Assembly: GCF_026341775.1 (NCBI RefSeq) | Contig: NZ_JAPEOB010000001.1 | Location: forward strand, 1,922,001-1,986,000 | DNA from: Streptomyces sp. NBC_00654 | GTDB taxonomy: Bacteria > Actinomycetota > Actinomycetes > Streptomycetales > Streptomycetaceae | Length of the DNA: 64,000 nucleotides | Direction: 5' to 3' | Part shown: one piece after another, positions 8,402 through 18,200 of the stretch | Numbering within the stretch: the first letter of the stretch is position 1 | Layout: each line of letters opens with the position of its first letter | Notes under the pieces: generated by a model | Databases searched by the model: none | Seen by the model: the letters and a program-made list of their open reading frames with translations, nothing else | What the model was told of the DNA's origin: nothing | Position numbers and translations under genes: made by a program

Positions 8402-9442
8402 TCACATCAGCAGCGGCAGCACCTCGGTGCCCAGTCGCCGTACGTTCTCCTCGGTCGCCGTGAGGTCGCCCGACCCCTCGACGAGAAGCGCGAAGCGCGT
8501 GATGCCGGTCCGTTCGGCCGTCTCCGCGAGCCGGTCGGCCGCCGCCCCGGGCGCACCCACCGGGTGCAGCCCGCAGAGCAGCTCCGTGTACGCGACGGGG
8601 TCCCGCATCACACGGTGCCTGTCGTCGACCGTCACATGGGCGCCGAGCCCCTGGCGCAGCCAGCCGGGCATGGCCTTCACCAGCGTCTCCGCGGCATCGA
8701 CGGGACCGTCCGCGATCTGGGCCACCCCGGCGGACACATGGCCCGCCCCCGCCACGACGTCCGGCGGATGACCGGCCTCCCGGGCGGCCGTGCGCCACAG
8801 GGCGACCATCTCCGCCTTCTCCTCGTTGCCGCAGTGCATGCCGAGCAGCATCGGAAGCGCCTTCCGCGCGGCCAGCCGTACGCTCTTCGGTGAGGTGCAC
8901 GCGACGACCACCTCGGGCCCCGGCGAGCTCCCGGGGCTCTGGGCCGGCAGCTCGTCGGCCCGGGGCACCACCGCCACCTCGCGGAAGCCGAACCGCTCCC
9001 CGCGCCCCGCCACACGCGGCTCCCGCAGCCAGTCGAGCAGCAGCTCCAGCGATTCGGGGAAGCCCCGCTCGTACGCCTCCAGGCCGCCTCCGAACACCTC
9101 CAGGTCCACCCACGGGCCGCCCCGGCCCACTCCGAGCGTGAACCGCCCGCCGCTGGTGAGGTGCAGCAGCGCGGCCTGTTCGCCGAGCGCCACCGGATGG
9201 TGGTTGGGCAGCACGCTCACCGCCGTACCCACGCGGATCCTGCGGGTGCGGCCGAGCAGCAGCGCGGCCAGTGTGACGGCGGACGGGCATACCCCGTACG
9301 GCACGAAATGATGTTCCGCCAGCCAGACGGAATCGAGTCCGGACTCCTCCGCGACCTCGGTGGACCGGACAGCCCGGTGCAGGGCTTCCCCCTGCCCCTG
9401 CCCCGGAAACTGGGCTGCCAGTACGAACGTTCCCACGCGCAT
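8402..9442 (-). CDS. LLM-class flavin-dependent oxidoreductase
   Basis: A 346-aa bacterial luciferase-like monooxygenase. The start MRVGTFVLAAQF at 9442 has a strong AGGAGG eight bases upstream. The TIM-barrel pattern is clear: GLDSVWLAEHHF near residue 42, the segment TRRIRVGTAVSVLPNHHPVALGEQAA near 75-100, and SGGRFTLGVGRG near 112. Members use F420 or FMNH2 to oxidise or reduce small molecules; which cofactor is used here cannot be read with confidence. Streptomyces homologues sit in the same place next to nucS. It may be cotranscribed with the tiny hydrophobic frame downstream. Confidence 0.92.
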   Translation of the reverse strand: MRVGTFVLAAQFPGQGQGEALHRAVRSTEVAEESGLDSVWLAEHHFVPYGVCPSAVTLAALLLGRTRRIRVGTAVSVLPNHHPVALGEQAALLHLTSGGRFTLGVGRGGPWVDLEVFGGGLEAYERGFPESLELLLDWLREPRVAGRGERFGFREVAVVPRADELPAQSPGSSPGPEVVVACTSPKSVRLAARKALPMLLGMHCGNEEKAEMVALWRTAAREAGHPPDVVAGAGHVSAGVAQIADGPVDAAETLVKAMPGWLRQGLGAHVTVDDRHRVMRDPVAYTELLCGLHPVGAPGAAADRLAETAERTGITRFALLVEGSGDLTATEENVRRLGTEVLPLLM

Positions 9443-9645
9443 CGCTCTTGCCTCCTTGCGGCCCGACGCGGTTCTCCCCTGTCGGCAACAACGTCCGACA
9501 CGTGCCAAAGGCACGGTCCACGCAGAAGTTGTTGCGATTTTCCGCTAACTCACCCCGTTGCCCGACGTCGCCGCGCGCCCGCCAGGGATTGCGGAACAGC
9601 CTTTAGGCTGGACGGACCCTGTCCGTTCAGCCCGTGAGGTGTCAC

Positions 9646-9975
9646 GTGTCCCCGCGCCGCAACCGCCCCCGAGGCGGCGAGAGTCCCACCGACAGCGCGA
9701 GCACGCCGGGGGAGCGGTACGGCGGCGGCGGGGGCGGCGAGAGCTGGCAGGGCGAGGAGTGGTCGGTGCGCCCGGTGAGCGGTGCGAGCGCGCAGGGCAA
9801 GCGGTACCGCTGCCCCGGCTGCGACCAGGAGATCCCGCCCGGGGTCCCGCACCTCGTCGCCTGGCCCGAGTTCGGCGGGATCGAGGACCGCAGACACTGG
9901 CACAAGGCCTGCTGGAACGCGAAGGACCGCCGCACCACACGGGTGCAGCGGTCCAGGAACGCTCCTCGCTACTGA
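9646..9975 (+). CDS. Conserved small Streptomyces protein with Cys/His zinc-like motif
   Basis: A 109-aa protein starting at the GTG at 9646 (MSPRRNRPRGG). The N-terminal half is basic then Gly/Ser-rich and probably disordered. The C-terminal half is well ordered, with YRCPGCDQEIPPG near residue 58 and RRHWHKACWNAKDRRTTR near residue 86. The two Cys of CPGC plus the His and Cys of HWHKAC could bind one zinc ion. Homologues in Streptomyces are sometimes labelled ATP/GTP-binding proteins without support. A nucleic-acid-binding role is an inference from the zinc-like motif and the basic ends. Confidence 0.82.
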   Translation: MSPRRNRPRGGESPTDSASTPGERYGGGGGGESWQGEEWSVRPVSGASAQGKRYRCPGCDQEIPPGVPHLVAWPEFGGIEDRRHWHKACWNAKDRRTTRVQRSRNAPRY

Positions 9976-10039
9976 ACGGGAACGCTTCCCGCCACCGGAC
10001 ACGGGCGGGCGCCGGCGCCGCCGGGCCCGGTCCGGGCCG

Positions 10040-10897
10040 TCAGACGTCGCGCCGGTCGAGCGAGACGAAGGCACCGGCCAGGGCCACGGCCGCGGCGCCC
10101 AGGATGATCCACAGCGGTTCCCAGCCGGAGGGTCCCGAGTTGCTGATCGCGGAGCCGTAGAGCGCCCCGAGCTGGTTGGGGATCGAGTACTCGAACAGGG
10201 CCCGCTGGAGGTCGGCCAGGCTCTCCGAGAACATGAACATCGCCAGCACGAGCGGCAGCAGCACCAACGCGATCATGATCGTGATGGCTCCCGCGGAGTG
10301 CCGGATGATCGCGCCGAGTCCCAGCGAGAGCAGTCCGAGCGTCGCGATGTAGAGCCCCACGCCCACGGTGGCGCGCAGCCAGTCGGTACCCGAGGCGGGC
10401 GCGCCGTCCAGGATCACCGTCTGGAGCCCCGCGACGAGCGTGGCCATGACCACGGTGATGACGAACGTCAGCAGGAAGAAGACGGTCGCCTTCGCGGTCA
10501 GCACCCGTCCCCGGCTCGGGCAGGCGGTCAGCGTCGTGCGGATCATGCCGGTGCCGTACTCGGAGGAGATGGTCAGCACGCCGAGGGTGATCACGCAGAT
10601 GGAGCCGAGGAGCACCCCGAAGAAGCCGAGGCTGAGCACCGGCTCGTCGCCCAGGTTCGCGTCGGTCGCGGCGACGGCGAACGCGGACAGCAGCCCGATC
10701 GCGAGCATGAGCACGATCATCACGCCGAGCGTCCACATGGTGGAGCGCACAGAACGGATCTTCGTCCACTCGGAGGCGAGGGCGTCGCCGAAGGTGGGGG
10801 CCCGGACCGGGATGGGCGAGGCGTAACCGCCGCCCGGGGCGGGCCAGGCCGCCTGCGGCTGCTGCTGGGGGGCCTGCGGGGTGGCCGGCGTCGTCAT
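10040..10897 (-). CDS. ABC-2 transporter permease (first tandem system)
   Basis: A 285-aa membrane subunit with six predicted helices. A Pro/Gln/Ala-rich N-terminus of about 35 residues precedes the family start motif FGDALASEWTKIRSVRSTMWTL. That motif, shared with the neighbouring permease (LNAEWTKIRTVSSTTWTL), marks the YhaP/NatB-like ABC-2 permeases of actinobacteria. Its ATG overlaps the stop of the ATPase gene as ATGA, so the pair is translationally coupled. The substrate is unknown. Confidence 0.92.
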   Translation of the reverse strand: MTTPATPQAPQQQPQAAWPAPGGGYASPIPVRAPTFGDALASEWTKIRSVRSTMWTLGVMIVLMLAIGLLSAFAVAATDANLGDEPVLSLGFFGVLLGSICVITLGVLTISSEYGTGMIRTTLTACPSRGRVLTAKATVFFLLTFVITVVMATLVAGLQTVILDGAPASGTDWLRATVGVGLYIATLGLLSLGLGAIIRHSAGAITIMIALVLLPLVLAMFMFSESLADLQRALFEYSIPNQLGALYGSAISNSGPSGWEPLWIILGAAAVALAGAFVSLDRRDV

Positions 10898-12132
10898 CGG
10901 GGGTCCTCGCTGGTCTTGCGCCCGGTCGGGGCTTCGGTGGATACGGGCGCGGGGGCCGCGGGCCCGGCGGCTGCGGGCGGCACCGCGGGCGCCGGCGCCG
11001 CGGGGGCCGCCGGACCTGCCGGGGCGCCGGACGCGTACGGGTTCCGGCCGGGCGGCGGCGGGGCGTACCAGCCCTGCTGCGGCGCCTCGGGCACCTGCGG
11101 GTGCCCCGGGCCGGGGTGGGTCCCGTAACCGGCCCCGTAGCCCGGCTGGGCCCCGTAGGCGGCGTCCTGAGGCCCCTGGCCCGGCAGCGGAACCTGAAGA
11201 CCCGCCTTGGCGTCCACCGTCGAGCGGTAGTCCACGGCGCCCTGCGTCATCCGCATGTACGCCTCCTCCAGCGAGGCCTGGTGCGGCGAGAGCTCCCACA
11301 GCCGGACGTCCGAGGCATGCGCCAGATCGCTGATCCGGGGCAGCTGGAGACCCGTGACCCGAAGGGCCCCGTCCGGCTCCGACATCACCCGGCCGCCCGC
11401 CTCGGTGAGCGTGGCGGTCAGCTTCTCGCGCTGCTCGGGCACGTTCTCCGGGACCCGTACCCGCGCGAAGTCGGCGGAGTTCGCGGAGATGAAGTCGGTG
11501 ACGCTCATGTCGGCGAGCAGCTGGCCGCGCCCGATCACGATCAGATGGTCGGCGGTGAGGGCCATCTCACTCATCAGATGGCTGGAGACGAAGACCGTGC
11601 GCCCCTCGGCGGCCAGCATCTTCATCAGGTTGCGGACCCAGAGGATGCCCTCGGGGTCGAGGCCGTTGACCGGCTCGTCGAAGAGCAGCACCTGCGGGTC
11701 GCCCAGGAGCGCCGCCGCGATGCCCAGCCGCTGACCCATACCGAGCGAGAAACCGCTGGAACGCCGCTTGGCCACGTCCTGGAGCCCCACGACACCGAGC
11801 ACCTCGTCGACCCGGGCGGCCGGGATGCCGGCCAGCTGCGCCAGCGAGAGCAGGTGATTGCGCGCGCTGCGCCCGCCGTGCACGGCCTTGGCGTCCAGGA
11901 GCGCGCCCACCTGGCGCGGCGCGTTCGGCAGATCGCGGAAGGCGTGACCGCCGATCGTCACACGGCCCGATGTCGGCCGGTCGAGGCCGAGCATCATCCG
12001 CATGGTGGTGGACTTGCCCGACCCGTTGGGACCGAGGAACCCGGTGACGGCCCCCGGCCGCACCTGGAACGAAAGGTTGTACACGGCCGTCTTCGCACCG
12101 TAGCGCTTGGTCAGGCCGACTGCCTCGATCAT
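10894..12132 (-). CDS. ABC transporter ATPase with Gly/Pro/Tyr-rich C-terminal tail (first system)
   Basis: A 412-aa protein starting MIEAVGLTKRYGAKTAV at 12132. It has Walker A GPNGSGKS near residues 39-46, signature SLGMGQRLG near 137, and Walker B VLLFDEPVNGLDPEG near 155. The signature SLGMGQ instead of LSGGQ is normal for this subfamily and is shared with the next system. After the ATPase and a C-terminal accessory domain (to about residue 310) comes a low-complexity tail of about 100 residues rich in Gly, Pro, Ala and Tyr, absent from the paralogue. The tail is probably disordered; its role is unknown. Confidence 0.92.
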   Translation of the reverse strand: MIEAVGLTKRYGAKTAVYNLSFQVRPGAVTGFLGPNGSGKSTTMRMMLGLDRPTSGRVTIGGHAFRDLPNAPRQVGALLDAKAVHGGRSARNHLLSLAQLAGIPAARVDEVLGVVGLQDVAKRRSSGFSLGMGQRLGIAAALLGDPQVLLFDEPVNGLDPEGILWVRNLMKMLAAEGRTVFVSSHLMSEMALTADHLIVIGRGQLLADMSVTDFISANSADFARVRVPENVPEQREKLTATLTEAGGRVMSEPDGALRVTGLQLPRISDLAHASDVRLWELSPHQASLEEAYMRMTQGAVDYRSTVDAKAGLQVPLPGQGPQDAAYGAQPGYGAGYGTHPGPGHPQVPEAPQQGWYAPPPPGRNPYASGAPAGPAAPAAPAPAVPPAAAGPAAPAPVSTEAPTGRKTSEDPR

Positions 12133-12290
12133 TCTCCAGCCCCATCGACTTATCTGTCGTCGGGGCACGGGCTGCCTGGCCGCACGCCCCCGTAAGACTT
12201 AGGAGGATAACCAGGGCTTGACGGTTCCAGCCAAGTTCTGATCCTGAATGAACGGTTCCGGGATCGCTTCCGAGCCGTTCTGGACAGGCC

Positions 12291-13079
12291 CTACGCGTCC
12301 CGCTTCTTCAGCAACACGTACCCGCCGAGCACCGCCAGCACCACCCACCCGACCATGATCCCGAGCCCGCCCCAGGGGCCGTACGGCGCCGGATCGCTGT
12401 TCATCGCGTCCGGGAGCACCTGCATGATCTTGGAGCCCGCCTGGTCGGGGAAGTACCGGGCCACGCTCTTGGCACCCGGGACCGCCGACAGGATCTGGGA
12501 GACGAGGAAGAAGAACGGCATCAGGATGCCGAGCGACAGCATGGAGCTGCGCAGCATCGCCGCCACTCCCATGGAGAAGATCGCGATCAGCCCCATGTAG
12601 ATGCCGCCGCCGAAGACCGCCCGCAGTACGTTGTCCGCGCCGATGTCCGTGCGGTGGTCGCCGAGCAGGGCCTGGCCCAGGAAGAACGAGATGAAACTCG
12701 TCGCGAGTCCGACGGCCAGAGCCAGTACCCCGGCCACCGCGATCTTGCTGAAGAGGAACGTGCCGCGCTGGGGCACGGCCGCCAGCGAGGTGCGGATCAT
12801 GCCGGAGCTGTATTCCGTACCGACCACCAGCACCCCGAAGACGACCATCGCGAGCTGGCCGAGGATCATGCCCGAGAAGCTGACGAAGGTCGGGTCGAAG
12901 GTGGCGCGCTCCAGGTCGGAGAGATTGTCGAACTGGGAGTTCATCACCGCGCAGAGCGCCGCGCCCATCGCGACGGTGACGCCGAACGCGCAGATCAGCG
13001 TCCAGGTGGTCGAGGAGACCGTACGGATCTTGGTCCATTCCGCATTCAGGACCGCGGGTACCGATGCCATCGTCGTCAC
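12291..13079 (-). CDS. ABC-2 transporter permease (second tandem system)
   Basis: About 262 aa with six membrane helices, paralogous to the permease at 10.0-10.9 kb. The GTG at 13079 overlaps the ATPase stop as GTGA and gives an N-terminus VTTMASVPAV that resembles the MTTPATP start of the paralogue. An ATG at 13070 is the alternative. The motif LNAEWTKIRTVSSTTWTL is near the N-terminus. It forms an exporter with the upstream ATPase. Confidence 0.9.
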   Translation of the reverse strand: MTTMASVPAVLNAEWTKIRTVSSTTWTLICAFGVTVAMGAALCAVMNSQFDNLSDLERATFDPTFVSFSGMILGQLAMVVFGVLVVGTEYSSGMIRTSLAAVPQRGTFLFSKIAVAGVLALAVGLATSFISFFLGQALLGDHRTDIGADNVLRAVFGGGIYMGLIAIFSMGVAAMLRSSMLSLGILMPFFFLVSQILSAVPGAKSVARYFPDQAGSKIMQVLPDAMNSDPAPYGPWGGLGIMVGWVVLAVLGGYVLLKKRDA

Positions 13080-14080
13080 GCCCCCCTGCCGTCGCGGGAA
13101 GCGCCCCGGCCGCCCCGCTGGTTCCACTGCTCGCCCCAGCCCGCACCCACCGGCGGTGGCGGGGCCCCGTCCCGTTCCGAGTGCGCGTGGTACTCCACGG
13201 AGCCCGCGGTCATCTGCATGAACGCTTCCTCCAGCGAGGCCCGCTGGGAACTCAGCTCGTGCAGGACGATCTGGTGGCGCGCGGCGAGCTCACCGAGTGC
13301 GTCGCTGGTGGCGCCGTCGATCTCCAGGGTGCCGTTCCCCGACTCGACCGCGACGAAGCCCTCCGCGTGCAGCACGTCCCGCAGGCGCTCCTGCTGCGGG
13401 GAGCGCAGCCGTACATAACTGCGCGAGTTCTCGTGGATGAAGTCGGCCATCGAGGTGTCGGCGAGCAGCCGGCCCTGGCCGATCACGATCAAATGGTCGG
13501 CGGTCAGTGCCATTTCGCTCATCAGATGCGAGGAGACGAAGATCGTCCGGCCCTCGGACGCGAGGGTCTTCATCAGATTGCGGATCCAGTGAATACCCTC
13601 GGGGTCCAGACCATTGACCGGTTCGTCGAACATCAGGATCTCGGGATCACCGAGCAGCGCGGACGCGATACCGAGCCGCTGGCCCATACCGAGGGAGAAG
13701 CCCTTGGACTTCTTCTTCGCGACCGCGCTCAGCCCGACCGTGTCGAGAACCTCCGCGACCCGGCTCTCGGGGATGCGATTGCTCTGCGCGAGACACAGCA
13801 GATTGTTGTACGCGCTGCGACCGCCGTGCATCGACTTGGCGTCGAGCAGCGCTCCGATGTACTTCAGCGGTTCTTCCAGCTCGCGGTAGTGCTTGCCGTC
13901 GATGCGCACCGATCCGCTGGTGGGGTTGTCGAGATCGAGCATCATCCGCATCGTCGTGGACTTGCCCGCCCCGTTCGGGCCCAGGAAGCCGGTCACCATC
14001 CCCGGTCTGACCTGGCAGGACAACTGGTCGACGGCGACCTTGTCGCCGAATCGCTTGGTGAGTCCGTCAAGCTCGATCAT
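13076..14080 (-). CDS. ABC transporter ATPase (second tandem system)
   Basis: A 334-aa ATPase, paralogue of the one at 10.9-12.1 kb. Walker A GPNGAGKS is near residues 37-44, the signature SLGMGQRLG near 135, and Walker B ILMFDEPVNGLDPEG near 153. It ends in a short basic, Gly/Arg-rich tail. The minus-strand hexamer TAGCGT (14087-14092) lies six bases before the ATG, so the mRNA may be leaderless. The two systems, in the same orientation 158 bp apart, look like a tandem duplication. Confidence 0.93.
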   Translation of the reverse strand: MIELDGLTKRFGDKVAVDQLSCQVRPGMVTGFLGPNGAGKSTTMRMMLDLDNPTSGSVRIDGKHYRELEEPLKYIGALLDAKSMHGGRSAYNNLLCLAQSNRIPESRVAEVLDTVGLSAVAKKKSKGFSLGMGQRLGIASALLGDPEILMFDEPVNGLDPEGIHWIRNLMKTLASEGRTIFVSSHLMSEMALTADHLIVIGQGRLLADTSMADFIHENSRSYVRLRSPQQERLRDVLHAEGFVAVESGNGTLEIDGATSDALGELAARHQIVLHELSSQRASLEEAFMQMTAGSVEYHAHSERDGAPPPPVGAGWGEQWNQRGGRGASRDGRGA

Positions 14081-14099
14081 GCGTTCACGCTAGAACGGC

Positions 14100-14140
14100 C
14101 GCGCGCCCGGCGCCACCACAAGGGCGGAACCGGGCGCGCG
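14100..14140 (-). terminator. Hairpin terminator downstream of filP
   Basis: CGCGCGCCCGG at 14100-14110 pairs perfectly with CCGGGCGCGCG at 14130-14140. It lies between the filP stop and the start of the ABC operon on the same strand, so it should end the filP transcript before the ABC promoter. Confidence 0.7.
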
Positions 14141-14166
14141 ACGGGGTACGGCTGTCCTACCGGGGG

Positions 14167-15105
14167 TCAGCGGCCCTGCTGAGCCGGCACACCACGGGTG
14201 GCGGGCTCGTCGTCCACCGGCGAACCGGCGGCGGCCACCGCGGCACCCGTCAGCGTCGCCAGCATCTCGCGGACGTTGGTCAGCTGGGCGTTGATCGAGT
14301 CGCGGCGGTTGGTGAGCGCCGCCAGCTCGCGCTCCGATTCGCTGCGGATCCGGTCGGCCTTGGCGTTCGCGTCGGCCACGATGTCCTCGGCCTGGCGCTG
14401 CGCGGTCTCCACCGTCTGACGGGCCCGGCGCTCGGCGTCCGTACGGAGCTTCTCGGCCTCCAGGCGGAGCTGCTCGGCGCGGTGCTCGATCTCGGCCAGA
14501 CGCTTCTCGGCCTTGGCCTGACGGGACGCGAGGTCGCGCTCCGACTGCTCGCGGCGCTTGGCGAGGTTCGTCTCGAAGTCCGCCGCGGCCTGGGCCGCCT
14601 TGGCGCGGGTCTCCTCGAAGAGGGCGTCCGCCTCCTCGCGCTTGGACTGGGCGTCCTTCTGCGCCTCGGTGCGCAGCGTGGTCGCCTCGCCCTTGGCCTT
14701 CTCGACGATGCGAACGCCCTCGTCCTCGGCCTTCGCCTTGCGCTCGGCGGCGAACGACTCGGCGTCGTTGCGCACCTGCTGGGCGGCCGACTCGGCCAGC
14801 TCGCGGTGCTGCTCGGCCGCGCGACGGGCCTCCTCACGCAGGTCCTTGGCCTCCTCCTCGGCGAGGCGGAGAATCTTCTCGACACGCGCACCGAGCCCGG
14901 CGTACGACGGCTCCGCGTCGTTGACCTGGGCCTGGGCGTTCTGCGTTTCGAGGTGGAGCTCCTCGATGCGCTTTTCCAGAGAGGTGATTCGGGCCAGAGC
15001 ACTATCACGGTCGGCGACGAGCTTGGTAATGCGGTCGTCCACCTGACCGCGGTCGTAACCACGTCGCACGAGCTCGAAGCCGAAGGGGGAGGAAGGGTCG
15101 CTCAT
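14167..15105 (-). CDS. filP: FilP, coiled-coil intermediate-filament-like protein
   Basis: A 312-aa protein, close to the known length of S. coelicolor FilP. The N-terminus MSDPSSPFGFELVRRGYDRGQVDDRI is followed by an almost unbroken coiled coil from about residue 30 to 280, rich in Glu, Ala, Arg and Lys, with long blocks such as EEARRAAEQHRELAESAAQQ. The C-terminus is short and non-helical. FilP forms filament networks behind hyphal tips, is recruited by DivIVA, and contributes to cell stiffness (established for the family). It lies 184 bp downstream of scy with its own AGGA ribosome-binding site and a plausible own promoter. Confidence 0.96.
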   Translation of the reverse strand: MSDPSSPFGFELVRRGYDRGQVDDRITKLVADRDSALARITSLEKRIEELHLETQNAQAQVNDAEPSYAGLGARVEKILRLAEEEAKDLREEARRAAEQHRELAESAAQQVRNDAESFAAERKAKAEDEGVRIVEKAKGEATTLRTEAQKDAQSKREEADALFEETRAKAAQAAADFETNLAKRREQSERDLASRQAKAEKRLAEIEHRAEQLRLEAEKLRTDAERRARQTVETAQRQAEDIVADANAKADRIRSESERELAALTNRRDSINAQLTNVREMLATLTGAAVAAAGSPVDDEPATRGVPAQQGR

Positions 15106-15289
15106 GGGTTTCCTGTCGAATGAGACCGGTGAGGTGTTAGGGGGAATCCTAGGGGCCTGGGCGGCGTGTCAGCGTGCAGAAGCCGGTTTGATCTGGAGAA
15201 TGACACCCCTTTTGAGTGGCTGACCCCCGGAGCGCTTGCCGCTCAAAGGATTGAATGTCCATGACGAAGCACGGGACATGACGGACCGG

Positions 15290-18200
15290 CTACCCCTCCG
15301 AGGACTTGCCGCCGGACCGGGTACCCGCCGCCGCCGTGGCCTTGGCGCCTCCTGGGGAGCCGCCGTTGGCCGGCTTCCCGCCCCCTGCCGGTGTCTCGAA
15401 GGACTCCAGCGCTTCGAGTACGTCCTGGACACGGGAAATCTCCGTATTGATGTCCTTGCGCCTGCGCACCAGCACATCCAGCTCCCGCCGGCCCTCGTCG
15501 ACCATCTGCTTCGACTCCGACTCGGCGTCGGCGCGCAGCTTCTCGGCCTGGCGGACCAGCTCGGACTTCTTGGCCTCGGCCTCCTTCAGGAGCGACTCGG
15601 CACGCTTCACCGCGGCGATCCGGACCTTGCTGGCCTCCGAATTGGCGTCCGCCAGCAGCTCCTTGGCCTTCGATTCGGCCTCGTCGCGCTGTTCGGTCGC
15701 CGCCTTCATCAGGTTGTCGACGCGCTCGCCGGCGGTCTTCATCTGCTCCGAGGTCTCCCGGCGGGCCCGCTCGTGCAGCTCCTCGATCTCGCTCTCCAGC
15801 CGGGTCCGCAGCTCCTCGGCCCGGTCCCGGATCGCGGTGGCGTCGCGCCGTGCGCCGACCAGCAGTTCGTCCGCGTCCGTACGCGCCCGCTCCACCAGGG
15901 TGTTGCCCTCGACCGTCGCCTCGGACGTGATCCGCACGGCCTCCTTGCGGGCCGCGCCGACCATCGTGTCGGCCTGCGCCTCGGCCTCGGTGGCGGAACG
16001 GAGCGCCTCCTCCTGGGCCTTGCCCACGAGCTGGTCGGCCTGCTCGGCCGCGTCCGCGCGCCGCTTCGCCGCGGCCTCGCGCGCCTCGTCGAGCACCCGG
16101 TCCGCCTCCTGGCGGGCCTCGGCGCGCAGCTTCTCGGCCGCCGACTCCGCCTCGGCGCGCAGCTGTTCGGACTCCTCGTGGGTGCGGGCCGCGTGCTCCC
16201 GCGCCGAGCCGAGGGTCTCCGCCGCCTCCGCGCGCAGCCGCTCCGCCTCGTCGGTGGCCTCCGCGACGACCCGGTCCGCCTGGGCGGCCGCCTCCGTACG
16301 GCGCCGCTCGGCCTCGGTAGTGGCCTCGCCGACGAGCTGGTTGCCCGCGTCGGTGGCCTCGGTACGGATCCGCTCGCTCTCGGCCGTCGACTCGCCGATG
16401 AGCCGGTCGGACTGGGCCGCCGCCTCCGAACGGATGCGGTTGGCGTCCTGACGGGCCTCGGCACGGGCGCGCGAGGCGTCCTGCTCGGCGGAGGCGAGCG
16501 CGTCGGACGCCTCGGTACGGACCCGCTGGCTGTACTCCGAGGTGTCGGCGCGCACCCGCTCCGACTCGGCGATCGCCTCGGAGACCGTACGCTCGGCCAG
16601 CGCCTTCGCGGCCTCGGACTCCTCGGCCGCCACCCGGCGGACGCGGTTGGCGTCCTCGGTGGCCCGCTCGCGCTCGGCGTAGGCGTCCGCGCGGACGCGG
16701 TCCGCCTCCTCCTGCGCCTCGGTCCTGGTCCGGTCCGCGGCGTGCTCGGCGGTGGAGCGCAGCCCGGCGATCTCCTCCTCGGCCTGCTCCTGGAGACCGG
16801 CGACGGAGTCCCGTACCTGCTGGGCCGTCTGCTCGGCCGCGGCGACCAGCTCGGTCGCCCGGGAGTCCGCCTCCGCGGCGAGCCGCTGGGCCTCGGCCTG
16901 GGCCTCCTCGACCCGCTTGCGGGCGGAGGCGAGCAGCTCCTCGCTCTGCTCGCGGGCCCGGACGCGCTCCTGCTCGGCCTCGGTGCGCGCCGCTCCCAGG
17001 GTCTCCTCGGCCTCCCGGCGACGCCGGTTGGCCTCCTCCTGGGCGGCCGACAGCGCCTCGGCGGCCTCGGTGGCGACCCGCTCCGCCGCGGCGGCTGCCT
17101 CGGCCCGCACCCGGTCGGCGCTCTCCTGCGCCTCGGACTTGAGCCGCTCCGCCTCGGCCGCCGCCTCGCCACGCAGCCGTACGGCGACGTTCTCGCCCTC
17201 CGCACGGGCCTGCGAGGCGTCGGCCGCGGCCTCGTCGCGCAGCCGCTCGGACTCCGTCTCGGCCTGCTCCTGGAGCGTACGCAGCCGCTCGGCGGCCTCG
17301 GCCCGCAGCCGCTCGGACTCCTCGTTCGTCTCGCGGCGGATGCGCTCCGCCTCGGTACGGGCCTCGCTCAGCGCCTCCTCGGCGGTGGCGAGCCGGGCCT
17401 CGGCCTCGGTGCGCAGCCGGGCCAGCTCCTCGGCGGCCTCGGACTGCCGGGCGGCTACCGCGCGCTCGGTCTCCGCCCGCAGCTCCGCCGCCGCCTGTTC
17501 GGCCGCGGCGGTGAGGGACTCGGCCTGCTCCTCGGCCTCGGCCCGGAGCTTGTCGGCCTCGGCCCGGGTGCGCTCCAGGGTCTCCTCGGCCTGCTTGCGC
17601 AGGGTCGCGGCGCGCTCGGCCGCGTCGGTGCGCACCCGCTCGCTCTCGGTGCCCGCGGAGGTCCGCAGCTCATCGGCGTCCGACCTGGCCCTGGTCAGCA
17701 GCTCCTCGGCGGTGCGGGCACCCTCCTCCAGCTGCTGGACGGCCTCCCGGCGGGCCTCGCCGCGGATCCGCTCGCCCTCGGCGACGGCCTCGGAGCGCAG
17801 CTGCTCCGCCTCGCCGCGCAGCCTGCGGGCCTCCTCCTGGAGCTCGACCGTCTTGGCCCGGTACTCCTTGGTGTCGTCCTTGGCCGCGCCCTTGAGCTGG
17901 TCGGCCTGTTCGGCGGCCTCGCCGCGCAGCCGGTCGGCCTCGGCCTCCGCCTCGCGGCGGATCCGGTCGGCCTCCTCGCTCGCCGCCGCGGTGGTGGACT
18001 TCGCGTCCTCGGACGCCTTCGTCAGCACCTCCTCGGCGGTCCGGGCCGCCTTGGCGAGCTGGGCCGCGGTGTCCTCGGCGGCCGTGGTGCGCGCCTTCTC
18101 GGACGCCTCGGCGACCACCCGCTCGGCCTCGGCGCGGGCGTCGGCGAGGGCCTGCTCGGCCTCCTCCTTGAGCGCTTCGGCGCTCTTGGTGGCCTCGCCG

